Assembly (NCBI GenBank): GCA_947575235.1
Contig: CANPMT010000031.1
Location: forward strand, 1 to 36,596
DNA length: 36,596 bases
Source: an uncultured Porphyromonadaceae bacterium
GTDB taxonomy: Bacteria; Bacteroidota; Bacteroidia; Bacteroidales; Muribaculaceae
Direction: 5' to 3'
Shown: positions 1 through 8,029 of the stretch, piece by piece
Position numbering within the stretch: the first letter of the stretch is position 1
Layout of the letters: each line of letters begins with the position of its first letter
Translations under genes and position numbers: made by a program
Notes under the pieces: model-generated
The model's input: the letters and a program-made list of their open reading frames with translations, nothing else
The model's database searches: none
Told to the model about the DNA's origin: nothing

Positions 1-1
1 T

Positions 2-670
2 CAGCTCCAGAACACCATGTCGCTCCTGCTCAACACCTATCCCCGCACATGGGAGGTGACAAGCGAGTGCAATTTCTCACTCCCCGAGAATCTCATCAAC
101 GGTATTCCGGTGTCATATCTGGCAGCCCGTCCTGACGTACGCGCTTCGGAGCGTGCCCTCGCCGTGGCTTATTATTCCACAAATTCCGCACGCGCGGCCT
201 TCTACCCGAGCATCGTGATTTCAGCTCAGGGCGGTTTCACAAACACCCTTGGCTCTATGATCAAGAACCCGGGCGAATGGTTCTGGCAGCTTGCTGGCTC
301 TCTCACCGCTCCCATCTTCTCACGCGGTCAGAACATAGCCACTTTAGAGGCAGCCAAGGCTCAGCAGCAGCAGGCTCTCAACAACTTCGAGTATGCCGTG
401 CTCTCCGCAAGCCAGGATGTCAGCAACGCTCTTGTAAGCTACCGCAAGAACACTGAGCAGGATAAATTCCTCCAGCTTCAGGTTGACGAGCTTGAGAAAT
501 CGGTGGAATATACCAACGAACTTTTCATGTATAATCCCGGCACCACCTATCTTGAAGTGCTCACAGCCCGCAGCGGCCTCCTCAATTCCCAGTTGGCATG
601 CATAGCTAACTGGCATGAACGCGCTGCAGCCCTGATTTCACTTTACCAGTCGGTCGGCGGCGGTCGTTAA
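2..670 (+). CDS. NodT/TolC-family outer membrane efflux protein, C-terminal part (5' partial)
   Basis: The frame is open to the window edge, so the gene begins upstream; an in-frame ATG at 17 sits in the middle of the family fold and is not the start. The visible 222 residues match the second half of OprM/NodT-type channels: a turn reading PENLINGIPVSYLAARPDVRASERAL split over the conserved LxxRPDVxxAE-type segment, then a beta stretch (FYPSIVISAQGGF), a second strand with APIFSRGQ, and long alpha-hairpin helices with the heptad-like AKAQQQQALNNFEYAVLSA region. Such proteins are the outer membrane exit duct of RND tripartite pumps. The RND pump and the adaptor are expected just upstream, outside the window. 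It ends 22 nt before the LpxA-family gene, so the two may share a transcript. Family assignment is firm; substrate is unknown. Confidence 0.9.
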   Translation, partial: QLQNTMSLLLNTYPRTWEVTSECNFSLPENLINGIPVSYLAARPDVRASERALAVAYYSTNSARAAFYPSIVISAQGGFTNTLGSMIKNPGEWFWQLAGSLTAPIFSRGQNIATLEAAKAQQQQALNNFEYAVLSASQDVSNALVSYRKNTEQDKFLQLQVDELEKSVEYTNELFMYNPGTTYLEVLTARSGLLNSQLACIANWHERAAALISLYQSVGGGR

Positions 671-692
671 TAACCTTAAAACCTGATATAAT

Positions 693-1487
693 ATGGCAAA
701 GATAAGTAATCTTGCTTTTGTTCATCCCGGTGCTAAACTGGCTGATGACGTTGTCGTTGACGCTTTCGCATATATCGACGATGATGTCGTGATCGGCTCA
801 GGATGCCATGTGCGTCCCCATGCATCGGTGCTGGCAGGTGCGAGAATCGGTAAAAACAATGAGATTTTCGAGGGTGCCATAATATCGGCCACCCCTCAGG
901 ATTTCAGATGGAAAGGTGCCCGTTCGTTCGTGGAGATCGGCGATAACAACAAGATCCGCGAGCAGGTAATCATCAACCGAAGCATCCATGAGAATGGGAA
1001 GACTGTCATCGGCAACAACTCGTTCGTCATGGCGCAGACCCATATCGGACATGACACTGAGATAGGCGACTACTGCGTGCTCGGCAATTCCGCCAAGATC
1101 GCAGGCGATGTGAAGATCGGCAACTACTCCATCCTCTCATCACATGCGCTTGTGCATGAGAAATGCCATGTAGGCGAGTGGGTGCTCATCAAGGGTGGAT
1201 GCCGCGTCAACGGCAATGTTCCTCCCTATGTGGTGATGGCCCATAACCCCATCACTTACTTCGGTGTGAACGCCTTCGTCCTCAAGAAGGGTAAGAAGAC
1301 CGATGAGATTATCGACGATATCGCCAAATGCTACCGTCATCTCTATCAGAACAACACCTCCGTATTCAACGCTCTGCGCCGAATGCGTGAGGATGTCGAC
1401 CCCTCGGCTGAACGCGATGCCATCATCGATTTCATCGAGAGCCACGGCATGCAGCTCGCCGCTTTGCCGCACGTCGAGATTGACTGA
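693..1487 (+). CDS. lpxA: LpxA-family acyl-ACP--UDP-GlcNAc O-acyltransferase
   Basis: The 264-residue protein is a left-handed beta-helix made of hexapeptide repeats (for example VVIGSGCHV, ARIGKNNEI, TVIGNNSFV, TEIGDYCVL) followed by a helical C-terminal domain from about residue 200. LpxA adds the 3-OH acyl chain to UDP-GlcNAc, the first step of lipid A synthesis in the cytoplasm. The catalytic histidine of the family corresponds to His120 in the segment AQTHIGHDTEIGD. The loop after the EIGDNNKIRE motif is shorter than in E. coli LpxA, lacking the GTVQGG stretch. Bacteroidetes usually keep lpxA next to lpxD and an lpxC-fabZ fusion; here it stands apart, so it may be a second paralogue with different acyl or sugar specificity. 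The ATG at 693 is the only good start, and an intrinsic terminator follows. Confidence 0.82.
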   Translation: MAKISNLAFVHPGAKLADDVVVDAFAYIDDDVVIGSGCHVRPHASVLAGARIGKNNEIFEGAIISATPQDFRWKGARSFVEIGDNNKIREQVIINRSIHENGKTVIGNNSFVMAQTHIGHDTEIGDYCVLGNSAKIAGDVKIGNYSILSSHALVHEKCHVGEWVLIKGGCRVNGNVPPYVVMAHNPITYFGVNAFVLKKGKKTDEIIDDIAKCYRHLYQNNTSVFNALRRMREDVDPSAERDAIIDFIESHGMQLAALPHVEID

Positions 1488-1519
1488 TACCGAGATTTCT
1501 CATAAGAAATAATTACTCC

Positions 1520-1561
1520 GTCAGCCGGTACGAAACCTATCGTACCGGCTGACCTCGTTTT
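1520..1561 (+). terminator. Intrinsic terminator after the LpxA-family gene
   Basis: A perfect 14-bp stem (1520-1533 paired with 1540-1553) with a six-base loop begins 32 nt after the stop codon and is followed by a short, imperfect T stretch (CTCGTTTTAT). It separates the lpxA-family gene from the cdsA promoter just downstream. Confidence 0.82.
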
Positions 1562-1576
1562 ATATACCATCCAATG

Positions 1577-1608
1577 TTTGCAAAACCCGTAAAATTTCGT
1601 TAACTTTG
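1577..1608 (+). promoter_or_regulatory. Bacteroidetes-type promoter for cdsA
   Basis: TTTG at 1577-1580, a 20-nt spacer and TAACTTTG at 1601-1608 fit the Bacteroides primary sigma consensus TTTG - about 20 - TAnnTTTG exactly. Transcription would begin near 1615, giving a 5' leader of about 65-70 nt before the cdsA ATG. It lies just after the terminator of the preceding gene. Confidence 0.8.
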
Positions 1609-1682
1609 CAATTATTATGTACGAACTACTAAGTTAATTAATCCTCCTCTTGTAATAATCCGGTTAAAAAATATCCTTGAAA

Positions 1683-2495
1683 ATGAAATCTCTACTTACC
1701 CGCTCCCTCTCCGGCATTATCTATATAGCTCTGATTGTTGGCTGCATCTTCTGGGGTCAGATACCCTTCTCATGGATGGCTGCCCTCTTCGCTGCATTAG
1801 CTATAGTTGAGTTCGAGAAAATCACTCACGAGCTCCGGCAGATCACCCTGCCTACTCTGGCTCTCGACATTGCCGGAGGCATTGCAATGGCATTCGCGTG
1901 GATGTTCTATCCCCTCCTCATATGGGTGTTTATCGTGATTTGCCGTCTCACGCTGCAACTCTATATCAAGAGCGACACCCCACTCGCTGATATGGCCAAG
2001 TCAATGATGACCCAGGTCTACATAGCGTGGCCTCTCGGAATGATGACCCTCATAGGGGAATGGTGGAATCTCCATGTGGTGCTTGCCATCTTCCTGATGA
2101 TCTGGCTCAATGACACAGGCGCCTTTGTTGTGGGTTCTCTACTGGGACGTCACCGCCTCTTTGAGCGTATCTCCCCCAAGAAGTCGTGGGAGGGTTTCTT
2201 CGGCGGATTGGCATTCAATCTCATCGCAGCCGCAGTATTCGGATTATATTGCAACGGCTTCTTCAACCTCTCCGACTCACTCGGCGTATGGCTCGGTCTC
2301 GGTGCGTTGGTGACCATCTTCGCCACATGGGGCGACCTTGTGGAATCAATGATCAAACGTAATCTCGGCATCAAGGACAGCGGGAACATCATTCCCGGAC
2401 ATGGCGGCATACTCGACCGCATCGACTCGCTTCTCTTTGTCATGCCCCTCTCCCTCCTCTATCTCTTCCTCACCAAGGCTCTCCTTCCGTGGTGA
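1683..2495 (+). CDS. cdsA: Phosphatidate cytidylyltransferase
   Basis: CdsA makes CDP-diacylglycerol from phosphatidic acid and CTP in the inner membrane, the branch point of phospholipid synthesis. The 270-residue protein is highly hydrophobic with about seven to eight predicted membrane segments. The C-terminal CDP-DAG signature is clear: SPKKSWEGFFGG, then GDLVESMIKRNLGIKDSG, then IPGHGGILDRIDS, which holds the conserved acidic residues. The frame extends up to a TTG at 1677, but the ATG at 1683 (MKSLLTRSL) gives a normal start and was preferred. The gene has its own consensus promoter. The next gene starts 51 nt downstream with no terminator seen between, so transcription may run on. Confidence 0.95.
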   Translation: MKSLLTRSLSGIIYIALIVGCIFWGQIPFSWMAALFAALAIVEFEKITHELRQITLPTLALDIAGGIAMAFAWMFYPLLIWVFIVICRLTLQLYIKSDTPLADMAKSMMTQVYIAWPLGMMTLIGEWWNLHVVLAIFLMIWLNDTGAFVVGSLLGRHRLFERISPKKSWEGFFGGLAFNLIAAAVFGLYCNGFFNLSDSLGVWLGLGALVTIFATWGDLVESMIKRNLGIKDSGNIIPGHGGILDRIDSLLFVMPLSLLYLFLTKALLPW

Positions 2496-2546
2496 GCCAT
2501 CCCCTGCTTCGAAAAATCTATTTAACAACCGCATATCGCTGACATC

Positions 2547-5024
2547 ATGAAAAAATCTATCTTTGCCGGAGTGCTCGGAATAGCGGCACTCTGCGCAAGC
2601 GCTACAGAACTCTTCTTCTACTCACCCGAAGACGGGACAGGTGGTCTACGCTTCGCTGTAAGCGAAGATGGGAAAAGCTGGCGCAGCATCGGCAACGGCT
2701 ATGACTTTCTCCGCTCTGACTATGGCTCATGGGGCTGGGGAAAGAAGATGTGGTCGCCACAGTTGTTCCCCACTTCCACCGGATGGTCTTGCCTGTTCCG
2801 TGTCAATCCGGAGGGCACAGCCATAGGCTGGGCACAGTCGCCCGACCTTATCAACTGGCATCCGCAGGAATTCATGCTCGCTTCCGACACCACAAGCCTT
2901 ACCTTCCGGTCAAACGTGGGCTTCCTCCCCTCTGTAATCACCCTTGATGGGAAGGAGATTGCCGGATACGTCATGAAGACTGACGCAGCCACTGTCGACA
3001 AACTCGACAAATACACAGCTGAACGCGACCGCCTGGCAGCTCTCTATTCGGAACATTGCGACAAGGATGGTGAACGGTTCGCCGGACTCCAGCCTATAGC
3101 AGGAACACTCACCCTCAACGGGGAATCAAAGGATATCTCGCCACTCCTTATGGGTATCTTCTTTGAGGATATAAATTATGCGGCCGATGGTGGCCTCTAT
3201 GCCGAACTTATCCAGAACCGCGATTTCGAGTATTCCCCCGATGAGAACAACCGCGATAAAGGTTGGGGCCCATCCTATGCCTGGAAAACCGAAGGTGACA
3301 AAATAGACTTCTCGATAGCTACCGACAATCCAATCCATCCCAACAATCCCCACTACGCCCGTCTTGATGTGAAGGGGGGTATAGCCACTCTTATCAATAA
3401 TGGCGGGAACGCTTTCGTAAACTCCGGATTCGATGGAATCACCCTGACAAAGGGTGAACCTTACCGCTTGAGGTTCAAGGCTCGTTCCACAAAGAAGATG
3501 CCGGTTGAGTTTGACCTCGTCACTGCCCATGGCAATAAGGTTGCCAACGGTAAGCTCACGGTAAAGAAGAGTTCAAAGTGGGATGACTATGAACTTCTGC
3601 TCACCCCTATCGAACATACCACAAACGCCTCTCTGCATATCGTACCGAAAAATAATGGTGTGCTCGACCTTGACATGGTGTCGCTCTTCCCTGTGAATAC
3701 CTTCAAGGGGCGTGAGAATGGCCTGCGGGCAGATCTGGCTCAGACTCTTGCAAATCTCAAACCTCGTTTCGTACGCTTCCCGGGGGGATGTGTGGCTCAT
3801 GGCAACGGTCTCGACAATATGTATGACTGGAAAGGGTCAGTCGGACCTCTCGAAAGCCGTAAACCTCTTTCCAACCTCTGGGGCTACCATCAGTCGCGTG
3901 GACTGGGATATTTCGAGTATTTCCAGTTTTGCGAGGATATCGGCGCCGAACCACTCCCTGTGCTCGCAGCCGCCGTCCCCTGCCAGAACTCATGGACACC
4001 TTCGCGCTTCAGCCATGACGCGGTGACAAACTATGGACAACAGGGTGGACTGCCGATGGATTCGCTCGATTCTTACATTCAGGATGTGCTCGAGCTGATT
4101 GAATATGCCAATGGTCCCGCCACATCCACCTGGGGACGCCTCCGTGCAGAAGCGGGCCACCCCGAACCTTTCGGACTTAAATATATCGGTATCGGAAACG
4201 AGGATATGATCACATCTGTGTTCAAAGAGCGATTCAACCGTATAAATGATGCCGTGAAGAGAGCTCACCCCGAGATTACTGTAATAGGCACTGTCGGACC
4301 GTTCTACGAAGGGGCCGATTATGAGGAGGGATGGCGTCTTGCAAAGGAGAAAGGTATAGATATGGTCGACGAGCATTATTATGTTGACCCGGCGTGGCTG
4401 ATCTACAACCAGGATTTCTATGACAACTACGACCGCAAAGGAACTAAAGTCTACCTCGGTGAATGGGCTGCCCACCTACCCGGTCGTCCCTCAAATATGG
4501 AGACGGCGCTTGCTGAGGCTCTCTATCTGACATCGGTGGAACGCAACGGCGATGTTGTCACCATGAGTTCATACGCTCCTCTGCTGGCCAAGGATAACCA
4601 CACCCAGTGGAAACCTGACCTTATCTATTTCAATAATTCTGAGGTGCGTCCCACTACTGATTACGAGACAATGCGTCTTTATGGTGAGAACGCAGGTTCG
4701 AAATATCTTGCTTCCGACCTCCGTCTCGACACCGACAATGATAAGGCACGTGTCAGAGTAGGAGCCTCGGTGGTGAAAGATCCAGCCACAGGCGATGTCA
4801 TAGTCAAGCTGGTGAACATGCTTCCTGTATCCACTGCTCTTGATATCGACCTCAAGAAGATATTTGCCGGCGACACATCCTCGCTCAGTTCTGTAAGGAC
4901 AGTAATGTCCGGCAAGCCTGCCGATGAGAAGGCTTCGGTCAAGACCGACCGTGTCACACTCGACTCCCCATTCTTCAAAATGGAACTGGAACCTTACTCC
5001 TTCACAGTGCTGAGGATAAAATAA
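2547..5024 (+). CDS. Secreted GH51 alpha-L-arabinofuranosidase with N-terminal GH43-like segment
   Basis: An 825-residue exported glycosidase. The start MKKSIFAGVLGIAALCASA is a signal peptide. Residues about 21-175 look like part of a GH43/GH32-type five-bladed propeller (repeats such as LRFAVSEDGKSWRSIG and IGWAQSPDLINWHPQ), but at this length they make only about half a propeller. Residues about 183-390 contain the first GH51 strand (LMGIFFEDINYAADGG) with an inserted CBM4/9-like beta sandwich. The GH51 TIM barrel follows: GNE at 550-552 places the acid/base at Glu552, and LGEW at 637-640 places the nucleophile at Glu639. A C-terminal beta domain ends the protein. It should release terminal arabinofuranose from arabinan or arabinoxylan. 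Family and catalytic residues are secure; the role of the N-terminal segment is not. Confidence 0.92.
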   Translation: MKKSIFAGVLGIAALCASATELFFYSPEDGTGGLRFAVSEDGKSWRSIGNGYDFLRSDYGSWGWGKKMWSPQLFPTSTGWSCLFRVNPEGTAIGWAQSPDLINWHPQEFMLASDTTSLTFRSNVGFLPSVITLDGKEIAGYVMKTDAATVDKLDKYTAERDRLAALYSEHCDKDGERFAGLQPIAGTLTLNGESKDISPLLMGIFFEDINYAADGGLYAELIQNRDFEYSPDENNRDKGWGPSYAWKTEGDKIDFSIATDNPIHPNNPHYARLDVKGGIATLINNGGNAFVNSGFDGITLTKGEPYRLRFKARSTKKMPVEFDLVTAHGNKVANGKLTVKKSSKWDDYELLLTPIEHTTNASLHIVPKNNGVLDLDMVSLFPVNTFKGRENGLRADLAQTLANLKPRFVRFPGGCVAHGNGLDNMYDWKGSVGPLESRKPLSNLWGYHQSRGLGYFEYFQFCEDIGAEPLPVLAAAVPCQNSWTPSRFSHDAVTNYGQQGGLPMDSLDSYIQDVLELIEYANGPATSTWGRLRAEAGHPEPFGLKYIGIGNEDMITSVFKERFNRINDAVKRAHPEITVIGTVGPFYEGADYEEGWRLAKEKGIDMVDEHYYVDPAWLIYNQDFYDNYDRKGTKVYLGEWAAHLPGRPSNMETALAEALYLTSVERNGDVVTMSSYAPLLAKDNHTQWKPDLIYFNNSEVRPTTDYETMRLYGENAGSKYLASDLRLDTDNDKARVRVGASVVKDPATGDVIVKLVNMLPVSTALDIDLKKIFAGDTSSLSSVRTVMSGKPADEKASVKTDRVTLDSPFFKMELEPYSFTVLRIK

Positions 5025-5052
5025 GAGCCTCCATAAGAAGCAAAGCAAGTAT

Positions 5053-5095
5053 AAACTCAAGGAGCCGCGTCAATAAAACGCGGCTCCTTGAGTTT
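5053..5095. terminator. Strong bidirectional terminator hairpin
   Basis: A perfect 17-bp stem (5053-5069 with 5079-5095) with a nine-base loop lies 29 nt after the GH51 stop codon. The stem begins with AAACTC and ends with GAGTTT, so each strand carries a short A or T end. The PorT-like gene converges from the other side, and the element can serve both transcripts. Confidence 0.8.
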
Positions 5096-5134
5096 GAGTA
5101 TAGAAGCACAAGAGACTGACGGCAAGAAAGATAT

Positions 5135-5211
5135 AATTCTGCACCAAGCTGGTGCAGAATTTGTTGGCTTGTCTGATAACGAGTAAATTACGGCATATGC
5201 CGTAATATTAC
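5135..5211. repeat. Cluster of inverted repeats between convergent genes
   Basis: Two further dyads follow the terminator. The first is an 11-bp stem (5135-5145 with 5151-5161) with a five-base loop and a short TT tail. The second is a perfect 20-bp palindrome at 5187-5206, which overlaps a 10-bp palindrome GTAATATTAC at 5202-5211. They lie 25-100 nt downstream of the PorT-like gene's stop codon on its coding strand. They may be extra terminators, a 3' stabilising structure or a protein-binding site; the sequence alone does not decide. Confidence 0.6.
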
Positions 5212-5235
5212 CGGAAATACAGCTTGTGGAGATGA

Positions 5236-5937
5236 TTACTTAACCCTGAACCAGTAGCCGATGGTGGCGGAGACACTCATCTGGTTGGAGGCACTGTAAG
5301 TGTCAGACCTCTTCGAGGGGAAGAGATTCCCCAACCCGAAATAGAACCTTGCCTCTATCGCCAATGAGTTCCTTTTATTGATATTGAACTCGCCACCCAC
5401 GCCTGCCGATATGCCATAGTCAAATTTCTGTGTAACATCCATCAGCATCTGCTCATTCATGCGGTTGCGGTATGGGAAATCGGGCAACGTGGCCATCTCC
5501 TCCGGATTGAAATTGGCAGAAACCTTATCACCTACATAAAGGCCTATCTGAGGACCCGCATTGGCGAAGAACCTTCCGCGGCGACCGAAAAAGATATGTG
5601 CCATAACCGGAAGCTCGAAATAATTCGTGGTGCGCTGGTAATTATACGGAGCCTCCTCAAAGTTCTCAGCCCAGCCACGCTGGGCGAAATTCAATTCAGC
5701 TATCAGACCGAAATGATTCTCCTCGATGTAACGGAACATCACACCGGCCGTAGCCCCCATGGCGAACTTCTGTTTCACACTCGGATTAAAGAACACTCTC
5801 GAAAAGTCGAGACCACCCTTCACACCTACCGACACATTGGAACTGTAATGCGTCTGCGCGTTCATATTGATGCCCGCACACGACATTGCCAATGCTGCGG
5901 TCACAGCTATTTTTCTAAGTATTCTGGCGCACCTCAT
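5236..5937 (-). CDS. PorT-family outer membrane beta-barrel protein
   Basis: A 233-residue exported protein with a signal peptide (hydrophobic VTAALAMSCAGINMNA) and alternating aromatic strands typical of the small PorT/OMP_b-brl_2 barrels of Bacteroidetes: KGGLDFSRVFF, GATAGVMFRY, FGLIAELNFAQRGW, YFELPVMAHIFF, GRFFANAGPQIGLYVG, and a terminal strand ending in aromatic/polar YWFRVK. The start is taken as the ATG at 5937; its A is the last base of the upstream TGA stop (TGATG), which implies coupled translation with the LysM gene. A GTG at 5940 is a possible alternative. Family members function as outer membrane barrels, PorT itself in type IX secretion; no specific role can be read here. Confidence 0.82.
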   Translation of the reverse strand: MRCARILRKIAVTAALAMSCAGINMNAQTHYSSNVSVGVKGGLDFSRVFFNPSVKQKFAMGATAGVMFRYIEENHFGLIAELNFAQRGWAENFEEAPYNYQRTTNYFELPVMAHIFFGRRGRFFANAGPQIGLYVGDKVSANFNPEEMATLPDFPYRNRMNEQMLMDVTQKFDYGISAGVGGEFNINKRNSLAIEARFYFGLGNLFPSKRSDTYSASNQMSVSATIGYWFRVK

Positions 5938-7898
5938 CACTTCACACTCTCCTTGTCGACAAATCCTGAAGGACGGAATTTAATCAGATATCCCACCGGA
6001 TTAAGGAATCCGCTCCAGTTGCTGATTCTTTCGAGTTTAAAGTCAGTCTGGAGGCCACTTGTATGAAGGGCTGTCTGACGGTTGAAATCCCCACCGTTAT
6101 CTGCTATCGCCGGGATGAAATATTTTGCAATATCGTAGCCTGAAGCTGCGAAGTTAGGGAATGAACGCACCGGCTCACCTCCGTAGGCAGCCGTGAAGTC
6201 GGCCACGAATCTCTTACCCTCGTCGCTCTCCACATCAAGCCAACAACGGGCAGGCACCACGATGTCGGCATCATCGAAATGGTCGCGGAAATTGTCGGTA
6301 AGTGTCACCCAGCTCGGACGTCCCACAATTGTGACGTCGCAAAGTGGCGAAGCCTCCTTCAGATGCGACACAACACCAAGAAGCTCGGTCACCTCCTCCT
6401 TCTTCTGTGGATAGGCATATATGAGGTATGAACCGTCATCCTGAAGCTGATACTCTCCCAACGAGGCCACAGATAGGTGGGTAACATTACCCTCTCCTAA
6501 CCTCTTCTCAAGGAGGTCGCTGATAGCGTCATTCTCATCCTCCACACCGGCAAAGAGCACCTTACGGTCGCCATACTCCTCAAATATCCTGTCAGCAATC
6601 TGCTCGTTGAATAGTGCCGAAGGGGGGAGCAGCTGCACCATAGCCGCATTATCCTCATACAGGTCGTTGCGGACATCGAAAGCGTTCACTATCTCAACCT
6701 TGTTGGTCTCGCCATAATCGGCAAGGAATGCCGGGAACGACTTGTCGGCCGTGGCCACAAGAAGGTCTGGGCCGAACTGGTCAAGGTCATCCGTCACTGA
6801 GGATGTGGAGCTACGCCCGTCGATTACCTTGAACGCTATCTTATACGGGGCATCCTTCATCTCATCAAGAGCGAGCAACATACCGCGTGAGAAATCAATA
6901 TCTTTCTTCGACGACGGCTCGTCAAGAAGGAGGGCAATCCTAACTTCGTCAAGCTGACGCACATCTGAATTCACCTGGTGGATAGAGTCGTAGATCTCCT
7001 GGATTACATCTGAGGTCATCTCTCGCGGTTCCTCGCCAGCCACCTCCTTCTCCACCTGCACTGTCTCTATGACAGGGATATTGATAATATCGTTCTTCTC
7101 AAGCTTCGGAGTCTCCTCGTTGGCCTCCTTGAGAGTGCCCACGTCAACCCCTGTTTTCTTTGCAATCGAATTCCAGGTGTCATTCTTCTTCACTTTATAG
7201 GAATCGATGCTTGCGAGACGCTCCTCCTCAACCAGTTCCGTGTGCAGACGGGTAGAGTTTGAATTCACCGCCACCCTCACAGTGTCACCTATTCTGAAAC
7301 TTGTATCGGTCACGCCAGGATTGGCACGGAGAATATCCTCGACAGTGGTCTTGTAGCGCTGGGCCACCGACTGCAATGTGTCGCCCGGCTTTATCACATA
7401 GTAGAGATAACGCGAGTCAACCGTCGAAGCCGTCTGCGGGAAAGTAAGAATCTCACCCGTCTTTAATCCATATTTCGAATCAGGATAGAGGGAATATATT
7501 GTTTCAAGAGGGATGTTATATTGTTTGGAGATGCCATAGACCGTCTCACCCTTCTTCACCTTATGTTCAATAGGCTCATACACCGAATCAGGTTGCTCAA
7601 CGGTCTCATCCGTCACCTCGCTGACAACTGTGACACGCCCTGTTGGATAATACAGTCGTGTCCCCTTCTTCATATCAGAGGCGGTCGACGGGTTCAGTCT
7701 CACCAGTTCGTCAAGGTCCCAGTCATGCTGCTTGGCGATTCCATAGATTGACTCCCCCTTCTTTATCTCGTGATAATAATATTCCTTCCCCAGGATTTCG
7801 GTTTTGGGAAGTTCCGGGTTAGCCGCCAATACGGGCAATACAGGTAAGACGAGAACCGCCATACCGATGAAAGGGAAAATTCGCGAATATCTCTTCAT
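5937..7898 (-). CDS. LysM-repeat protein with periplasmic-binding (PBP1-like) domain
   Basis: This 653-residue protein starts with a signal peptide and then carries four LysM modules, at about residues 40-85 (YHEIKKGESIYGIAKQ), 110-155 (HKVKKGETVYGISKQ), 164-210 (YVIKPGDTLQSVAQR) and 233-277 (YKVKKNDTWNSIAKK). LysM modules bind GlcNAc-containing glycans, here most likely peptidoglycan. From about residue 315 to the end it resembles a type I periplasmic binding fold (VRIALLLDEPSSKK, then DDLDQFGPDLLVATAD and later PAIADNGGDFNRQ), as in ABC-type amino acid receptors. This is a recognised Bacteroidetes architecture of unknown function. It probably works in the periplasm as a wall-anchored sensor or scaffold. 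It is coupled to the PorT-like barrel downstream, and its promoter lies in the left copy of the 50-bp inverted repeat. Confidence 0.88.
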   Translation of the reverse strand: MKRYSRIFPFIGMAVLVLPVLPVLAANPELPKTEILGKEYYYHEIKKGESIYGIAKQHDWDLDELVRLNPSTASDMKKGTRLYYPTGRVTVVSEVTDETVEQPDSVYEPIEHKVKKGETVYGISKQYNIPLETIYSLYPDSKYGLKTGEILTFPQTASTVDSRYLYYVIKPGDTLQSVAQRYKTTVEDILRANPGVTDTSFRIGDTVRVAVNSNSTRLHTELVEEERLASIDSYKVKKNDTWNSIAKKTGVDVGTLKEANEETPKLEKNDIINIPVIETVQVEKEVAGEEPREMTSDVIQEIYDSIHQVNSDVRQLDEVRIALLLDEPSSKKDIDFSRGMLLALDEMKDAPYKIAFKVIDGRSSTSSVTDDLDQFGPDLLVATADKSFPAFLADYGETNKVEIVNAFDVRNDLYEDNAAMVQLLPPSALFNEQIADRIFEEYGDRKVLFAGVEDENDAISDLLEKRLGEGNVTHLSVASLGEYQLQDDGSYLIYAYPQKKEEVTELLGVVSHLKEASPLCDVTIVGRPSWVTLTDNFRDHFDDADIVVPARCWLDVESDEGKRFVADFTAAYGGEPVRSFPNFAASGYDIAKYFIPAIADNGGDFNRQTALHTSGLQTDFKLERISNWSGFLNPVGYLIKFRPSGFVDKESVK

Positions 7899-7978
7899 TA
7901 TCTAAAGCTTAAAACACCGACAGTAAAGCAAAATAAAGCCCCCGGTCAAAAACATGGAGGCCCTGCCTCTGTCAGAAC

Positions 7979-8028
7979 TGCAAAATTAAGAAAAAATCCT
8001 CACATCCCCAATTCTCAACGCAACATTC
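7979..8028 (-). repeat. 50-bp inverted repeat, left copy
   Basis: Read on the minus strand, 8028 down to 7979 matches 15718-15767 on the plus strand at 45 of 50 positions with no gaps. Shared blocks include GAATGTTGCGT, GAGAATTGG and GGATTTTTTCTTAATTT. Mismatches are at repeat positions 12, 22, 28, 29 and 47. Similarity stops at both ends of the block. The inner edge lies one base from the stop codon of the C39 ABC exporter, so this copy marks the exact edge of the AT-rich block. No target-site duplication is visible outside the two copies. Confidence 0.93.
7981..8011 (-). promoter_or_regulatory. Outward promoter within left inverted repeat, for the LysM gene
   Basis: On the minus strand, TTGG (8011-8008), a 19-nt spacer and TAATTTTG (7988-7981) fit the Bacteroidetes promoter consensus, with TTGG in place of TTTG. 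Transcription would begin near 7974, about 75 nt before the LysM protein ATG at 7898. The same arrangement in the same register occurs in the right repeat copy. Confidence 0.6.
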
Positions 8029-8029
8029 G

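Noticed and set aside
4569..5060. 163-codon antisense open frame under the GH51 gene
   Set aside because: It is the antisense shadow of a clear glycosidase gene; no recognisable protein.
5937..7898. LysM protein as a peptidoglycan hydrolase
   Set aside because: No NlpC/P60, glucosaminidase or other hydrolase domain follows the LysM modules; the rest is a binding-protein fold.
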